Assembly (NCBI GenBank): GCA_023974075.1
Contig: CM043800.1
Span: 22,138,218 to 22,202,217 of the forward strand
From: Chaenocephalus aceratus
Taxonomy: Eukaryota; Chordata; Actinopteri; Perciformes; Channichthyidae
Length of the DNA: 64,000 nt
Direction of reading: 5' to 3'
The notes under the pieces were generated by a model. The model was not told the DNA's origin. It searched no databases and saw only the letters and a list, made by a program, of their open reading frames with translations. This document shows positions 21,425 through 32,429 of this stretch, in pieces. Within the stretch, counting starts at the first letter, position 1, and the number at the start of each line of letters is the position of its first letter. The position numbers and the translations under genes were made by a program.

Positions 21425-23338
21425 TAGGGATGGGTATCGAGAACCGGTACCAAGTCAATACCGGTGCCTGATTGGACGGTATCGGTATATACCGTTAAGC
21501 CGCTGGAAAAACGGTGCAGCTATCGGTATATGTGTTACGTCTACTTCCTTAGTTTAACTTTAAACCATTCTGGTTGGTTGGGAACGGTCATCCTGTGTGA
21601 TGTATCCGGTTTGAGACCCCTCTGATTGGCCACTGTAAATGCCACTCGTCATCTCTCTCAACAGCGCTCTTATTATTGTTGTGAGCCTCCCGCAGGCATG
21701 GCGGACAGAGCGATGCAATCGAAGGTCTGTGTGCACTTTAAAAAATGTAGTGGCGATAGTGCAAGGTGCAATCTATGTACTCAATTAGTTGCTTGTAAAG
21801 GGGGTAATACAAGCAACTTAATGAAGCATTTGAAAACAAGACACTCATTGAATCTAAAACGGTGCAGCGTATTTGACAGCCTAAACAATGTGGCTGCTAG
21901 CGATACTGCTAGTGCTAATAGTGCTAGCAGTAGCACGCTAACAACGTCCTCCTCAGTGCAACCTGATAGGATTTGCGGGACAAATGTGACGGTATTTTAA
22001 AAATACTAAACTGTCGGCAACTATAGATGCCGTTTTCGCAGGCTTCAGCCGCGCTGTGTGTAAATGTGACTTGAGCGAAGGCTCGCAGGCAGGTTAGCTG
22101 CTGCGCACGGGTAATATGATTTGTTTACCCGAGTGAAGTCTTGCAGGCACATCGCCTTGTCTTTTTTTAGTTTAACAACACTGACAGTGTATTAATGTGA
22201 GCTCCTACACCTATAATAATTTGGCCTTTCATTGAATGCTTTATAAACCAGTTAAACTTACAGATGTCATTGTGAATTGGAAAACTGCATTTAAATGTTG
22301 TTAAAGGTGAACGTTTCAATGTATGGTTCAGCAATTGTTGGTCGTTTACTAGGAATTGACATATTTTAAGCTCAAATACTTTGTTCCATGTTTAAACCTT
22401 CAGACACATTTTGACGTGTTTCAGTTCAGCACATCATTTATTTTGTGGTGATTTAAAAGTACAATCCAGAATAATATACGTACTCGCCTTTATCTTTTTG
22501 CCATCTTAGTCTTTTTACCAATTTCTTCATATCACAGTTTTGCATGATATCACTGTAGGACAATGTTTTAAGGATCTCTTGTTGAGCTAGGTTGTCAGTT
22601 TGAAATGTCTGGATGAAGATGTAACTGATTTATAAATGTTATAAATGCCTCTCCTCCACTGACGCATCAAGCCCCCTCCCCCGCTTCGCTGTTGCCCCTT
22701 CCCAGGGCTCTCGACTAACTTTTTTCACCATCCTCCCGGAACCGTCCCGAAATACAATCTAAGCCGTCCCGAAATTATTGTGGACCATCCCGAATTTAAA
22801 ATGTTAGTTTTTATACATTATCATTAGTTAAAATCATTCAAAGTGACCTTTAACATAAATAAAACATCATACAAATCATTAGATGATAATTCATCAACCT
22901 TTTTATTTGAGTAAATCATTCAATCACATAAACAAATATATCCAATTAACAAAAAAATCCAAACACTGTCGTGAAGATAGAACCCAGAGTAACCACTAAC
23001 CAGGATGACAGTCTGTAACACAGTCAGGAGACCTTTACAAACGGCCCCGCCCCCTCGCACACAGACGGGAGAGAGAGATCTCATCTGGATTGGAAAGATC
23101 GAAAATACATCATAGACGCATGTTGTAGTCTTATTGCATATTAGAAACGGAGTTGGCGAAACCAAAACTGCGATATAATGTGTATGTAGCAATAATACAT
23201 ATGACATATTTTTTAAATGTCTCCAGTACCGATAAAAAGTCCGATAACGTCGGAGCTTAACATTACCACTGACTTTAATAATTCCGGCCCGGGGCCCGTT
23301 TAATACCGGGGCTACGGGGGGCTCGGTACCCATCCCTA
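21425..23338 (+). mobile_element. hAT element ends (TAGGGATGGGTA...), BED type, interleaved with another element
   Basis: The left end TAGGGATGGGTATCGAG and right end CTCGGTACCCATCCCTA are inverted repeats, each followed internally by ACCGG-rich sequence. No matching 8-bp duplication is seen (left flank CTGACTAC, right flank CATGGGGA). The right end lies inside the span of the 22703-23870 element rather than being nested around it, so the two elements are interleaved. Confidence 0.5.
21698..22000 (+). pseudogene. hAT transposase N-terminal exon with BED zinc finger
   Basis: From the ATG at 21698 the frame reads MADRAMQSKVCVHF, then CNLCTQLVACKGGNTSNL and HLKTRHSL. This is a complete BED zinc-finger pattern (CxxC...HxxxxH), the DNA-binding domain of many hAT transposases. 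A serine/threonine/alanine-rich linker follows and the frame ends at 22000 with no catalytic domain. The upstream in-frame ATG at 21626 is less likely, because the preceding residues do not resemble the family. Confidence 0.6.
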
Positions 23339-23870
23339 CATGGGGAGAGGCGCATCATATTGCTAAGGACTGAATACGATGGCCTTATTAGCCATAGGGG
23401 ATGAAGTGGAGTAAGTAAATAAAGCGGCCGGCGCTCCAGGGTCTGGTTCTGCTGTGCGCTTTTGTGATGTAACGGTAAAACATTTCAGAATTCCTTAACG
23501 GGATGCCATTGCCATTGTACATCACTCAACCTGCGAAATACACACACTCAATACATAGCTAGACCCGCGAATTTGCGGGCCAGGAATTCGCGGGAGCCAG
23601 CGGCACAGATGTAGCTACGTAAGTGTGTGTGTGCTTCGCGGGTTGCTAAATGTTTTGTGCGTGTGTGTTTATGTTGACAAGGAGGTTTAATAACTGTGTG
23701 CTACACAAAACGTGCAGTCTGTTTCATTTTCATTGCCGTTTGTAGTACAGTTAGCAGGGTATTTTTATTTTAACTCTCGTCCCAAATTCGTCCCAAAATT
23801 ATTTGTTATCCTCCCCGACACTATTTTTTTCGGCCCCGGGACGACGGGACGTCCTTAAGCTCGAGCCCTG
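22703..23870. mobile_element. hAT-like element (TIR CAGGGCTC...)
   Basis: The left end CAGGGCTCTCGACTAAC and right end CTTAAGCTCGAGCCCTG are inverted repeats. Both flanks contain CCCTTCC directly adjacent (22696-22702 and 23871-23877), a probable 7-8 bp duplication. The subterminal sequence is rich in GTCCCG/CGGGAC on both sides. It shares its terminus type with the 534-1980 element. It encloses the right end of the 21425 element. Confidence 0.6.
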
Positions 23871-24020
23871 CCCTTCCCCACCAAAGCAATTCCAGGGCCA
23901 GTTCACCAACATTTTGTTTTCGATACCAAGTCAAGAATTGCGATTCCGATTATTTTTCGATACTTTTCTTTTATTATTTTCATGATAAATGAAATTGTAG
24001 TTTATCTGTTAAGTGTTTTC

Positions 24021-24817
24021 TTACAACATGGTCTCTTCTTTATACTTGAGTTTGTGATTTATTTGATGGTTAACTTTATATTTTATTAACATGTAATAGT
24101 AGGCTACAGTAATATAAATAATTATTGACAAAATGTACATTGCAGATGTTAGCCACATTGGTAAGTTAGCTAAAAAGATAGTTATCATTGCCATTAATTG
24201 CCTCGTCAAACTACGAAAACGTTTGTCACAAAATAAATGACACTTGTTTGACTTAGATTTGAGGGCATGGGCTTGAGCATGATGTAATTATGTTATCTAT
24301 CACATTCGCTAACCTGTCTGTCTTTAAATTCTTTAAACAGCTCTGGATGCCGGTCGGCGAGGTGCTTAGCCAAGTTTGACGTGTTGGCTCCCTTGGTTTG
24401 TAGGGATCTAAAACATGTCTGACAGACAGGCCTCGTGGTGTCCAGTAGGCTTGCCCTCACTGTCAGAGATATAGCTAACTTCCAGCTCAAAAAAAATTGT
24501 CGGTCTAGACTCTAGAGGCAAGAGCTTAGGAGCTAAGAGGCGGCGTCTCTTACGTCGAGGCGGGGGCAGGGGCAGATTCGTCGTTGAAGTAGATGCTGAA
24601 GACCACAAAGAGGTCTTGAATTTCGCATGTGATGTTTGTAAAGTTCCAAGTAAAGTCGTCCCTTGTAAAGTCGTCCGATGCCTTCCATTGATTTTCGTAA
24701 GAGTATAACCAAAGCGAACAGCGCTTCAATACAATCGGCCATTGTTGTTTTTGTCGATGTGAGGGATTTCCGCGCGGTTTGGATTTTATGAAGCAGGCAC
24801 GTAAACGGTGACGTCAT
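24021..24817 (-). pseudogene. BED-type hAT transposase remnant, minus strand
   Basis: Two overlapping minus-strand frames together form a BED finger: a basic N-terminal part with RRKRRRLLAPK (24408-24608), and CQTCFRSLQTKGANTSNLA with HLADRHPELFKEF (24293-24490). They are frameshifted near 24450. The upstream minus-strand frame (24533-24817) may be the leader. The transposon ends could not be placed. Opposite in orientation to the 21698 exon. Confidence 0.5.
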
Positions 24818-25090
24818 GACGCAGCAGCGGCAGCTCTGGGCGGTGTGAACAGAGCGGGAGCAGAAAAGGGAAACCGGAGCTGAACCAGAAAAGCTCCCGC
24901 TCGGAGCTAGAAAGGGAAAAGCGCTGGTGTGAAAGCCGCATCACTCGCGGGGAATTTAAAGTGAAATGGAATTGGTTCCAAAACCTAACTACACATCTCG
25001 ACCCTCCGGTGTGACAGTATTTTGGATTCAAGCCAAATCAACGAGGCGAACCTACGGACTTGAATGAGCCGAGCGATGTGTCGCATTTGT
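24818..25090. other. Unassigned; transposon-flank-like sequence
   Basis: This stretch contains GGTGACGTCATGACGC near 24810, very like the CRE-containing sequence at 32277-32292, and purine-rich AGAAAGGGAAAAGCGC. No gene is seen. Confidence 0.3.
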
Positions 25091-25094
25091 TTAA

Positions 25095-26158
25095 CCTGTT
25101 AAGCACTGAGCCTGTTTTTCAGGTCTCAGGCTCGAAAATGACATTCCCAGAACAAATGACCATATCTTTCCTCCTAAAAGGGTTAAATTAATAATCTTTT
25201 TTCTCAAAGTAATGACAAACCTGTGAGTTGGATGTAGAAAAGTCAGAATCAATATAGATGTTTTTTATTTTAAAGAATTCAGATTGAACATAGTAAAAAA
25301 CTGTAAATTATAGTGTCCCTTCAAAAATGGAAAACTACCCTTGGATGATGGTAAGGTAGACTAAAAGCTTTAGGAATCCAAAGTACAACATATAATAAGT
25401 ACCCTGCATCAAGATTGATGCAAAACAAGTTGCTAAACCTCTTTTTAGAGAGGTTTAGCCAAAAAAAACAAAAACTTTTTTTTTTATCTCTGGCCCCCCC
25501 CCTGGTCGATTTTGCTGATTGACATCTCTTTCTAACCGTCAGAGCCAATGGAATTCGAGGGAAAGTCCCCCATACACACTCAGCTTAACAAATAAGGAGT
25601 GAGAGAGACGCGTACAAAAACCGGAAGCTGTGCTAACCTCTGGTGGCTACCATTAGCAGCTAATTCTTCTTCTCCGATTTTTGCATAAAAATGTAATTAT
25701 GGATTATCAAAATGTTTTCAAAGTGACAGACACATTGCTATAACCTATGGATTAACCTTCAGACGCGTTTTTTCTCGTTGTAATGCCATTGAACACGACT
25801 TTTGATCAGAATAACAGCTAAGGTGAGCATATCTCCATGTTTTGCAACCTAAAGCTACTCGTGTGTAGTCTGTATTGCTTCCCTGTCACGAGTTCAGATC
25901 GCTCAGTGATGATGCTTATATTTCTATAATCTGTGGACTCTCAGGATGTTATCTAAACTTGTTTGTGCAGATTCAATAAGTATATCGATCAGTGTAGCTA
26001 GAGTTCTGTGCTAACAGCCTTAAGATTGTTTCACTCATAGCCAATTCAGAGGCTCGGCGCTAGATCAGTTAGCTGAGTTTCTTCCCGTTACATGGATATA
26101 AAACATTCATAGTTTGTTGAATATTAAGATGCCCTCCGACGCTGTTTCCTGCAGATGA
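25095..26158. mobile_element. TTAA-target DNA transposon, copy 2 (right end lost)
   Basis: It starts CCTGTTAAGCACTGAG right after TTAA (25091-25094) and follows copy 1 closely until about 26158, where a BED-type hAT fragment takes over and the right terminus is absent. Short minus-strand frames shared with copy 1 are not recognisable as transposase. Confidence 0.6.
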
Positions 26159-26159
26159 T

Positions 26160-26397
26160 GCATTTTTCCCCCCGGTATCGGGGGTGCTGTGTAGAAGAGG
26201 CTAAAAAGGTAGCGACAAAAGCAGGAAATACCACGCATTTTAAACTACACCTAAAACACAACCACCCCATTCTGTTTTCCCAGCTGGTAGCAAACACGGC
26301 AGCTGGAGATGGAGAGCCCCCACCTTCCCGACAGTTTACAATCAAAGATGCATTTGCCCGACAATGCAAACATGTCTACTTGAGCAGGTCTACTTGA
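26160..26397 (+). pseudogene. BED zinc-finger hAT fragment
   Basis: The plus-strand frame contains VATKAGNTTHFKLHLKHNHP followed by a PPPSRQFTIKDAF stretch, the second half of a BED finger and the linker typical of ZBED-like hAT transposases. The first cysteine pair is replaced by unrelated sequence (RGCCVEE). It ends in short tandem repeats. Confidence 0.5.
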
Positions 26398-26435
26398 GCT
26401 TGTCTACTTGAGCATGTCTACTTGAGCATGTCTCC
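26370..26435. repeat. Short tandem repeat, ~15-16 bp unit
   Basis: TCTACTTGAGCATG-type units occur four times in a row with small differences (26372-26433). Confidence 0.7.
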
Positions 26436-26499
26436 CTTGCTTTGTCCTACGCAAGCAACCTTCCCACATCAATCCTACACAAGGCTTTATAAATGAGGC

Positions 26500-27110
26500 C
26501 CCAGGTTATGAGACAGCTAGAGAAACTAAACCAAGGCAAAGCTGCGGTATCAGCCCCAGGATTCTGAAGACCTGTGCCAGCCAGCTTCCTCCTGTTCTAC
26601 AACACCTGTTCAACCTGACCCTGTACCTGGACGACTCCTTCTGGGCTAAATGACTATCGCCCATTAGCTCTCACACACATGTGATGAAGGTGCTGGAGAG
26701 ACTGGTCTTGGCCCATCTCAGATCGTAGATGACATCATTTTGTTGACCCTCTGCAATTTGCTTTTATAGCCTCACCTGGGGGTGGATGACGCCATTATCT
26801 ACCTGCTGCAGCGTGCTAACTCGTACCTGGATGGATCAGGTTGCACTGTGAGAATCACCTTTCTTGAATTCTCCAGTGCATTCAACACGATCCAGCCACG
26901 GTTACCAAGTGACAGGCTGCAGGCTATGAGGGTAGACGCATCCACCATCTCCTGGATTACAAACGACCTCACAGACAGGACACAATATGTCCGGCTGGGC
27001 AGTGCTCTGTCTGATGTGGTGGTTGGTAGTACAGGAGCCCGACAGGGGAATGTACTCTCTCCTTTCCGTGTCACCTTATACACCACTGACTTTAAATCAG
27101 CGTTTCCGCC
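26500..27110 (+). pseudogene. LINE reverse-transcriptase fragment (L2/Rex-like)
   Basis: Positions about 26500-26640 read as the N-terminal RT segment (MRQLEKLNQGKAA...ISPRILKTCASQLP). From 26782 the frame gives DDAIIYLLQRANSYL, then FLEFSSAFNTIQP, ending with GARQGNVLSPF, i.e. RT blocks before the catalytic YADD. The YADD block and everything after it are missing. Frames are broken between the two parts. It is another truncated copy of a family like that at 20935-21424. Confidence 0.65.
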
Positions 27111-27710
27111 AGGGGGGGGGGGGGCTTTTGCTGCCATTTGACGCCGTTATTCAGCTCGGGACGCCTTGAACTCGAGCCGAGGGCGTCGAAAAATATTAAT
27201 AATTCGAGAGAAGATCGAGAGTTTTTATCGCTTGAGGGTCAAAAGAGTCTGGTGGGATTCTTTTCGGACTATTTAAGATCATTTCCCCGAGATCGGCGGT
27301 GCCTGCTACAACACAGAACGTGCACGATTTGGACGCGATGAGTGGTGCACGTGCGTGAGCTGCGAACACCAGAGCCTCGCAGCGGCGAAACTGAGGCTCC
27401 GTGGTAAACTGTGGTAACATGAAGAGCAGTTAGGGAGCAGAAATAGCCAGCGCTTTAAGAGAGCCGAGCCAAATGATCCGGCTCACTAACGTAAAAAAAG
27501 ACAGTATCTATAAGGGACGGCTCAAGTAAAAAGTCAAGCACCCCCCACCCCCCTCTGCTGCTGCGGACAAGAAAGCCAAACAACTCACGTTCACCGAGGC
27601 ATCAACCTCCAAAACCCTTTTGAGGGCTACAAGAAACGAAGTGAGTAGCCTACAAGATTGAAGCTGGTCAGATAATGAACGAGTAAATGAAAACAGAATG
27701 AGGCGGAGAA

Positions 27711-27741
<31 letters not shown>

Positions 27742-27948
27742 TGTGATTAAAATAGCCCAATTGCTTTGACAATAAATAAACATTGAATGTGTTTAATTGA
27801 ATAGGAAAGGGGTTTAACGTTAGTGGCAGGTTGTGTTTGAGAGAGAATAAATAAGACGGCACAATATAAAAAAAAAAAGAGGATTATTTTTTCGCAACTT
27901 TCCACATATTTCGCAACTTCCCGCAATTGCGCCGCATAAAAACCCTGC
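27111..27948 (+). mobile_element. hAT-like fragment with N-terminal exon and one terminus
   Basis: The right end, CGCCGCATAAAAACCCTG at 27931-27948, matches a hAT-type CAGGGTTTTTATGCGGCG terminus. At about 27555-27620 a plus-strand frame reads AAADKKAKQLTFTEASTS and ends before a GTGAGTAG donor-like site, as in hAT transposase first exons. The left terminus is not clear; a G12 run sits at 27111-27122. Contains (GT)n at 27711-27732. Confidence 0.45.
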
Positions 27949-27998
27949 AAGTTTAGTCGCATAATCAAGGATTTTTGCCGGCGTTTTTCTGGAGGGTC

Positions 27999-28562
27999 TA
28001 ATTAGCAGCTAACTTTTGCTCTGCGATTTTTACATAAAAATAGAATTATGGATTATAAATGAAATAATGTTTTTATACAGAGACGTTAAAAACCTATGGA
28101 TTAACCGATTCAGCCGCGTTTTTTCTCGTTTTTATGCCATTGAACACGTCTTTTGATCAGATTGACAGCTACGGTGAGACGATCTCCCCTAGAAGCTCCG
28201 TAAAGGTACGTGTTGTGATGTCTGTGTTTGCTTCCCCTGTCACGAGTTCGAATCACTCAGTGATGATACTATATACCTAAATAATCTGTGGAACCTCAGC
28301 TTTAATCGGATATCTTGTATGTGCAGCTACGATAAGTAATAAGTGTACTTTTATCTTGAGTTCTGTGCCAAAGTCCGTAAGCATTTTTCGCTCAGGGGTC
28401 ATTTAGATGCTTCTTATGAGACTTGTGATTTGTTTTGGTAAAAATGGTTTGTATTGTCAATCAACTGAGATTATTCCCGTTAATCTGGTATAACACATTA
28501 ATAGGGTCTTAAATAGTAAGATCCCCTGAGACACAGTGTCGTGAAAAAAAAGTCTTAACAGG
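27999..28562. mobile_element. TTAA-target DNA transposon, copy 3 (5'-truncated)
   Basis: Similar to the second halves of copies 1 and 2 (ATTAGCAGCTAA..., the TTTTATGCCATTGAACACG stretch and the terminal region). It ends GTCTTAACAGG followed by TTAA (28563-28566), giving the expected inverted repeat of CCTGTTAAG. Confidence 0.6.
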
Positions 28563-28566
28563 TTAA

Positions 28567-29295
28567 AAAAAACGCAATATATATCGCAGGGGAACAAAAA
28601 ACCGCAATGTAAATTTTTTTCAATATCGTGCAGCCCTAGCCCCTATCCAATATGATACTCAATTGCGGGGCACATTTTTGAAAAATCACTCGTGGAGGTC
28701 GTAAGCTAACAGCGAATACACCATTTTTGATGATTTACATGGCGCAAATTGCTCCAAACTGCTCGTATATAGTTTTTCCGATATTCACGAAACGCTGTAT
28801 ACACATTGCTATTATGATTGCACACATATTTCAAATTGCCTTCCATTAGCCCCGCCCCACAAAAACTCAGCAATTTTCAAATATGTGCATTTTTCATGCA
28901 TTTTAAGCACATTTTTGCAAACTCCTCCTAGGGAAATGTTCGGAAAAATTCCAATCCAGGACAAGTTAAGCGCATATCCAATGTCATGCTACATTGAGAA
29001 GGAATAGTCCTTCGCTCAAATGGGGAGCTCGTAGGCTAACGGAGAATGTACAATTTTTGACCATTTATATGTCAGATAACCTACTGACACCTGCCTGCCT
29101 GCCTGCCACATCAACTCTCTCATACCTCATTCACACCAACGCAACTACCATGAGTGTGGAGTAACGTTGTATCTTTCATTTAAATGAACTGTAACCTTCA
29201 CCCAGGTATGTAACAGCTGTTCTCAAAAGAACACGTGAAGTAAAGTTTAATATTTATAGTTTTATAATGAGGTGATCAACGTGAATGCTCAGGTT
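28567..29295. other. hAT terminus and unassigned sequence
   Basis: AATATCGTGCAGCCCTAG at 28622-28639 is the terminus of the TAGGGCTGCACGAT hAT family, also seen at 47086. The region 28640-29290 has repeated-looking phrases (GGAGGTCGTAAGCTAACAGCGAATA and GGAGCTCGTAGGCTAACGGAGAATG about 350 bp apart) and no ORF. Confidence 0.4.

Positions 29296-29349
<54 letters not shown>
29296..29349. repeat. (CA)n microsatellite
   Basis: About 27 uninterrupted CA units. Confidence 0.95.
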
Positions 29350-29351
<2 letters not shown>

Positions 29352-29707
29352 TTTTATTATGTGAAGCACTATATGGTGTCATAACAAATATCTATTGTTT
29401 ATTTGTAGATATATCCTAAAGCCTACAAATAAAGTGTGAAATGTAGGCCTGGTATTATTGCGCGATATATATTATACACACTGTTCTGCACTGACCTCAG
29501 CAGTTGTATTTAACATCCAGGGGAGATGTGATTAGTGAGTAAACAAACGGTAAAGGGCAGAAAGTCTGATGCACATTTGATCATCTTAAATAACTTATAA
29601 TCACAACGGCAACAGTTCGCAGAGCTGTGCTTTGTTGACATAAGTCCAGCCATGCGTCACGCCTCTTTTAAACATCACTGTTGGCTGAAATCGACTCCGG
29701 AGAATAC

Positions 29708-29960
29708 ATCAGTGTACCCTCGGTTATAGCTCCTCCAGAGAGACTCCTCTCTCCTCTGCATCAGTGTACCCTCGGTTATAGCTCCTCCAGAGAGACTCCT
29801 CTCTCCTCTACATCTTTGTACCCTCGGTTATAGCTCCTCCAGAGAGACTCCTCTCTCCTCTACATCTTTGTACCCTCGGTTATAGCTCTTCCAGAGAGAC
29901 TCCTCTCTCCTCTACATCTTTGTATCCTCGGTTACGGCTCCTCCAGACAGCCTCCTCGAT
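29708..29960. repeat. 52-bp tandem repeat, five copies
   Basis: Units carrying CCTCGGTTATAGCTCCTCC and AGAGAGACTCCTCTCTCCTC repeat every 52 bp; the last copy is more diverged and partial. There are few substitutions between the middle units, suggesting recent expansion. The units contain the self-complementary GAGAGACTCCTCTCTC. Confidence 0.9.
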
Positions 29961-30586
29961 AATCAATCCTCGACGACCCTTTAGAGAAATGTGTTTTCTT
30001 TCAAGACGGCGTACCGACATCCGTTTCCGGGTCACTGCCGGAGGACCTGGGAGTCTGGGACGCGAACATTTGAGAAATGACAAACGGCTCATTTCCGAGG
30101 ACTCGCGCGCATCTGCTTGACGCCGGGACGACCGGCTGCCCTCCCCGACAGGCCCACGGACGCGAGGGCCCGCTCATCACTGCGCGCACATGTGCGACCG
30201 CAGTTTTAATTAATATTATTTCTTGTCCCAATATGGTTTCAGTTTTAAGGCTTACAGTGTCAATATCATTTTTTCCATGCAAATGGTCTTGTATCATGAT
30301 ATACTCCATAATATAGATATCCTTTCCATACTAAAAGTTTGAGAAAATCCATTTATTTAACTTGACAAATTTCCAATCTGAGCTTCTGAACTTACTTTGA
30401 ATTGCTTTAAGATTCTTAATGCAGAGGATCTGCAAAGCAAAATGTTGCAATTGATATCTGCCCCCCACCCATAGTGGGCAGCCAGGTTTAATGGCTTACT
30501 ATGCTCAAGACTAATTAAGACCTGTCAACAACAACCACATGTGGAAATTAGCAGGAGGAATGCTCACTTTGAAATATAAAACTGGA
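29961..30586. other. Unassigned, GC-rich then AT-rich
   Basis: Positions 29960-30190 are rich in C+G with frequent CpG and follow directly on the 52-bp repeats. The overlapping short frames on both strands do not resemble known proteins. Confidence 0.3.
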
Positions 30587-30658
30587 TGGCTGTGGTTCTG
30601 TGGGTAAGTGCACTGATCTTCGGAGCAGGGGAGACTGGTTCAATCCCCACTGCAGTCA
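30587..30658 (+). repeat. tRNA-like sequence (decayed tRNA or SINE head)
   Basis: An A-box-like TGGTTCTGTGGGTAAG and a B-box-like GGTTCAATCCC occur at tRNA spacing. The outer seven bases TGGCTGT and GCAGTCA can pair with two G-U wobbles. The T-stem pairing is poor, so it is not a functional tRNA gene. Confidence 0.4.
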
Positions 30659-32128
30659 GTTAAGGGTGTCAAAATTCAGAGATACCCATTTCCAAAATAT
30701 CAGTACACAACAAACATAGATTTAAAATGTTGTTTTGGCACAACCACAGAACCAAATACAATTCTGAATGAAATTTACGGCAGACAATACAGCTATGAAA
30801 GCTGGGCCTGTTACAAGTATTTAATTCTACTTTTGGGCCTCCCTCACTGGACCTGGACTTTAACTCTCCCCCCCCCCCCCACACAAACCACACAAACCCA
30901 GCACCCAGCACCTTTTACGCTGCTATGGATACAGATTTTAAAGTCACTGTTATTTTGTATATATTGATTGTTGCTCTTTTATTATTGTCGTTAATGTGTG
31001 CATAATATGTATAAAAGTGTTGATTGTATATGTATATATTTTTTATTTCCTCAGGATTCAAACAATTCATAAGGGATGCACTAACAGGGAAATCACAATC
31101 CAATCTAGAGCATCAGGACCGATCCATATATATATATATATATATACACATCGGTATATATAGGCCATTTATCATTTATATTATTTTTGCTGGGTCCAAC
31201 CAGCAACATTATGTAAAAACAATTCAATTTAAACTCCTGCACTGTGAGAAAATTCACTTCAAAATGCATTAAAAAAACTGGGCAATATTCTGCAGGTAGG
31301 TGAAAACTTAAATAATGCTGCTGTAGTTTGAAATCTCCCTCTTAACTCAGTATAACATTTACTGATGAAGAAAACGGTCTAAAACCTGACCATTTCAGCA
31401 ATTCTGCTCTATTCAGATGATACAAGAACACAACAGGAAACGTTACAAAATGTTAATGGTTTACCATAGAACAAAATGTCTTTGTTGTAAGTTATATTTT
31501 CAATACCTTCGTAGCTTTGTCTTTTATTTAATATTCACAATACTATAAACACTATTGTTATTTACTAAAATCTCGACCATAGAAATGTCTCAGCAAACTG
31601 AAATAGCAAATGGATGTTTTCAAAAGACCAAATCTGTACGTAGTATTATAAAGTATGTGAAATCATTTGATAGGGAAGAGGCCATTTAACATGAGCTGTG
31701 TTGAGCAAACTGAGCTCTGGCAGGATTTCCCTGACGTTGTACATGACCATTATGTACCAAGACTTTTGTGATGCGGGGTTTCATGAGTATCGTATGCAGC
31801 CAGGGGGCGACTGAACATTTCCCAAACAACAATTGTATATAGGAAGCTGGTTAACGTGAGCCTGCTTAGAAAGCTTGTGTTTAATTGAAAATAATAAGAG
31901 TACATAAATGTCGAGGGCTCATTGGGAGTGATAAAGCTACAGACAGGCATAAATAAAAATCAGCCGCACACGGCTTCAACTGAACGTGAAGCTAATAGTG
32001 TGGTCAGACGATAGCTAACGCTATCTGCACTTAGCTAAGGCTAGTTAGCAAGGGGAGAAAACACAGTGATTTGTAAATCAATAGGCATTTAAGGGTCGGC
32101 CGTTTAGCCTGATGTAAACATGACTTAC
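30659..32128. other. Unassigned; simple repeats
   Basis: No gene is seen. A C13 run occurs near 30868-30880 and (TA)n near 31125-31145. The section 31900-32128 would be intron downstream of the candidate exon at 32129 on the minus strand. Confidence 0.3.
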
Positions 32129-32275
32129 CACGCAATATGGTACACCTCAGCACAAAGTAAAATAAATGTCCAGCAATCCGTTAGTACGGTTCAGGAACGG
32201 ATCAGTGTTTAGCGCAGCAGGCCAAGGCAGCCTCTCCTGGTCGGACTCTGAAGCATATTAAGAAGAACCTACAGA
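32129..32275 (-). other. Candidate noncoding first exon (minus strand)
   Basis: On the minus strand the sequence ATATTGCGTG is followed by GTAAGT, a consensus splice donor (intron from 32128 down). About 150 bp upstream lies a CRE-type site. The only ATG within gives a 15-codon uORF, so the exon would be noncoding. The zinc-finger coding exon at 19961, same strand, needs an upstream exon and this is the best candidate seen; the intron would be 12 kb. RNA data are required to link them. Confidence 0.35.
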
Positions 32276-32278
32276 CCG

Positions 32279-32286
32279 TGACGTCA
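32279..32286 (-). promoter_or_regulatory. CRE site TGACGTCA
   Basis: A perfect palindromic CREB/ATF site directly upstream of the candidate minus-strand first exon, in CpG-containing sequence (GACGCACGCACGTCGC). A near-identical context occurs at 24810, so it may be repeat-derived. Confidence 0.4.
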
Positions 32287-32429
32287 TGACGCACGCACGT
32301 CGCATACGTTTATGATGTTTCTGACTGAATCTCACCCTGGGCTTACTCCAAACCACATTTTGAACTTTTCTACCAAATAAGGACCCAGGTGTCCCAGGAA
32401 AGTTCCTTATACAGCTTTAGCCTTTATTG

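Noticed and set aside
30001..30309. Overlapping ORFs on both strands in the GC-rich block
   Set aside because: GC-rich sequence gives long stop-free frames by chance; no start context or homology.
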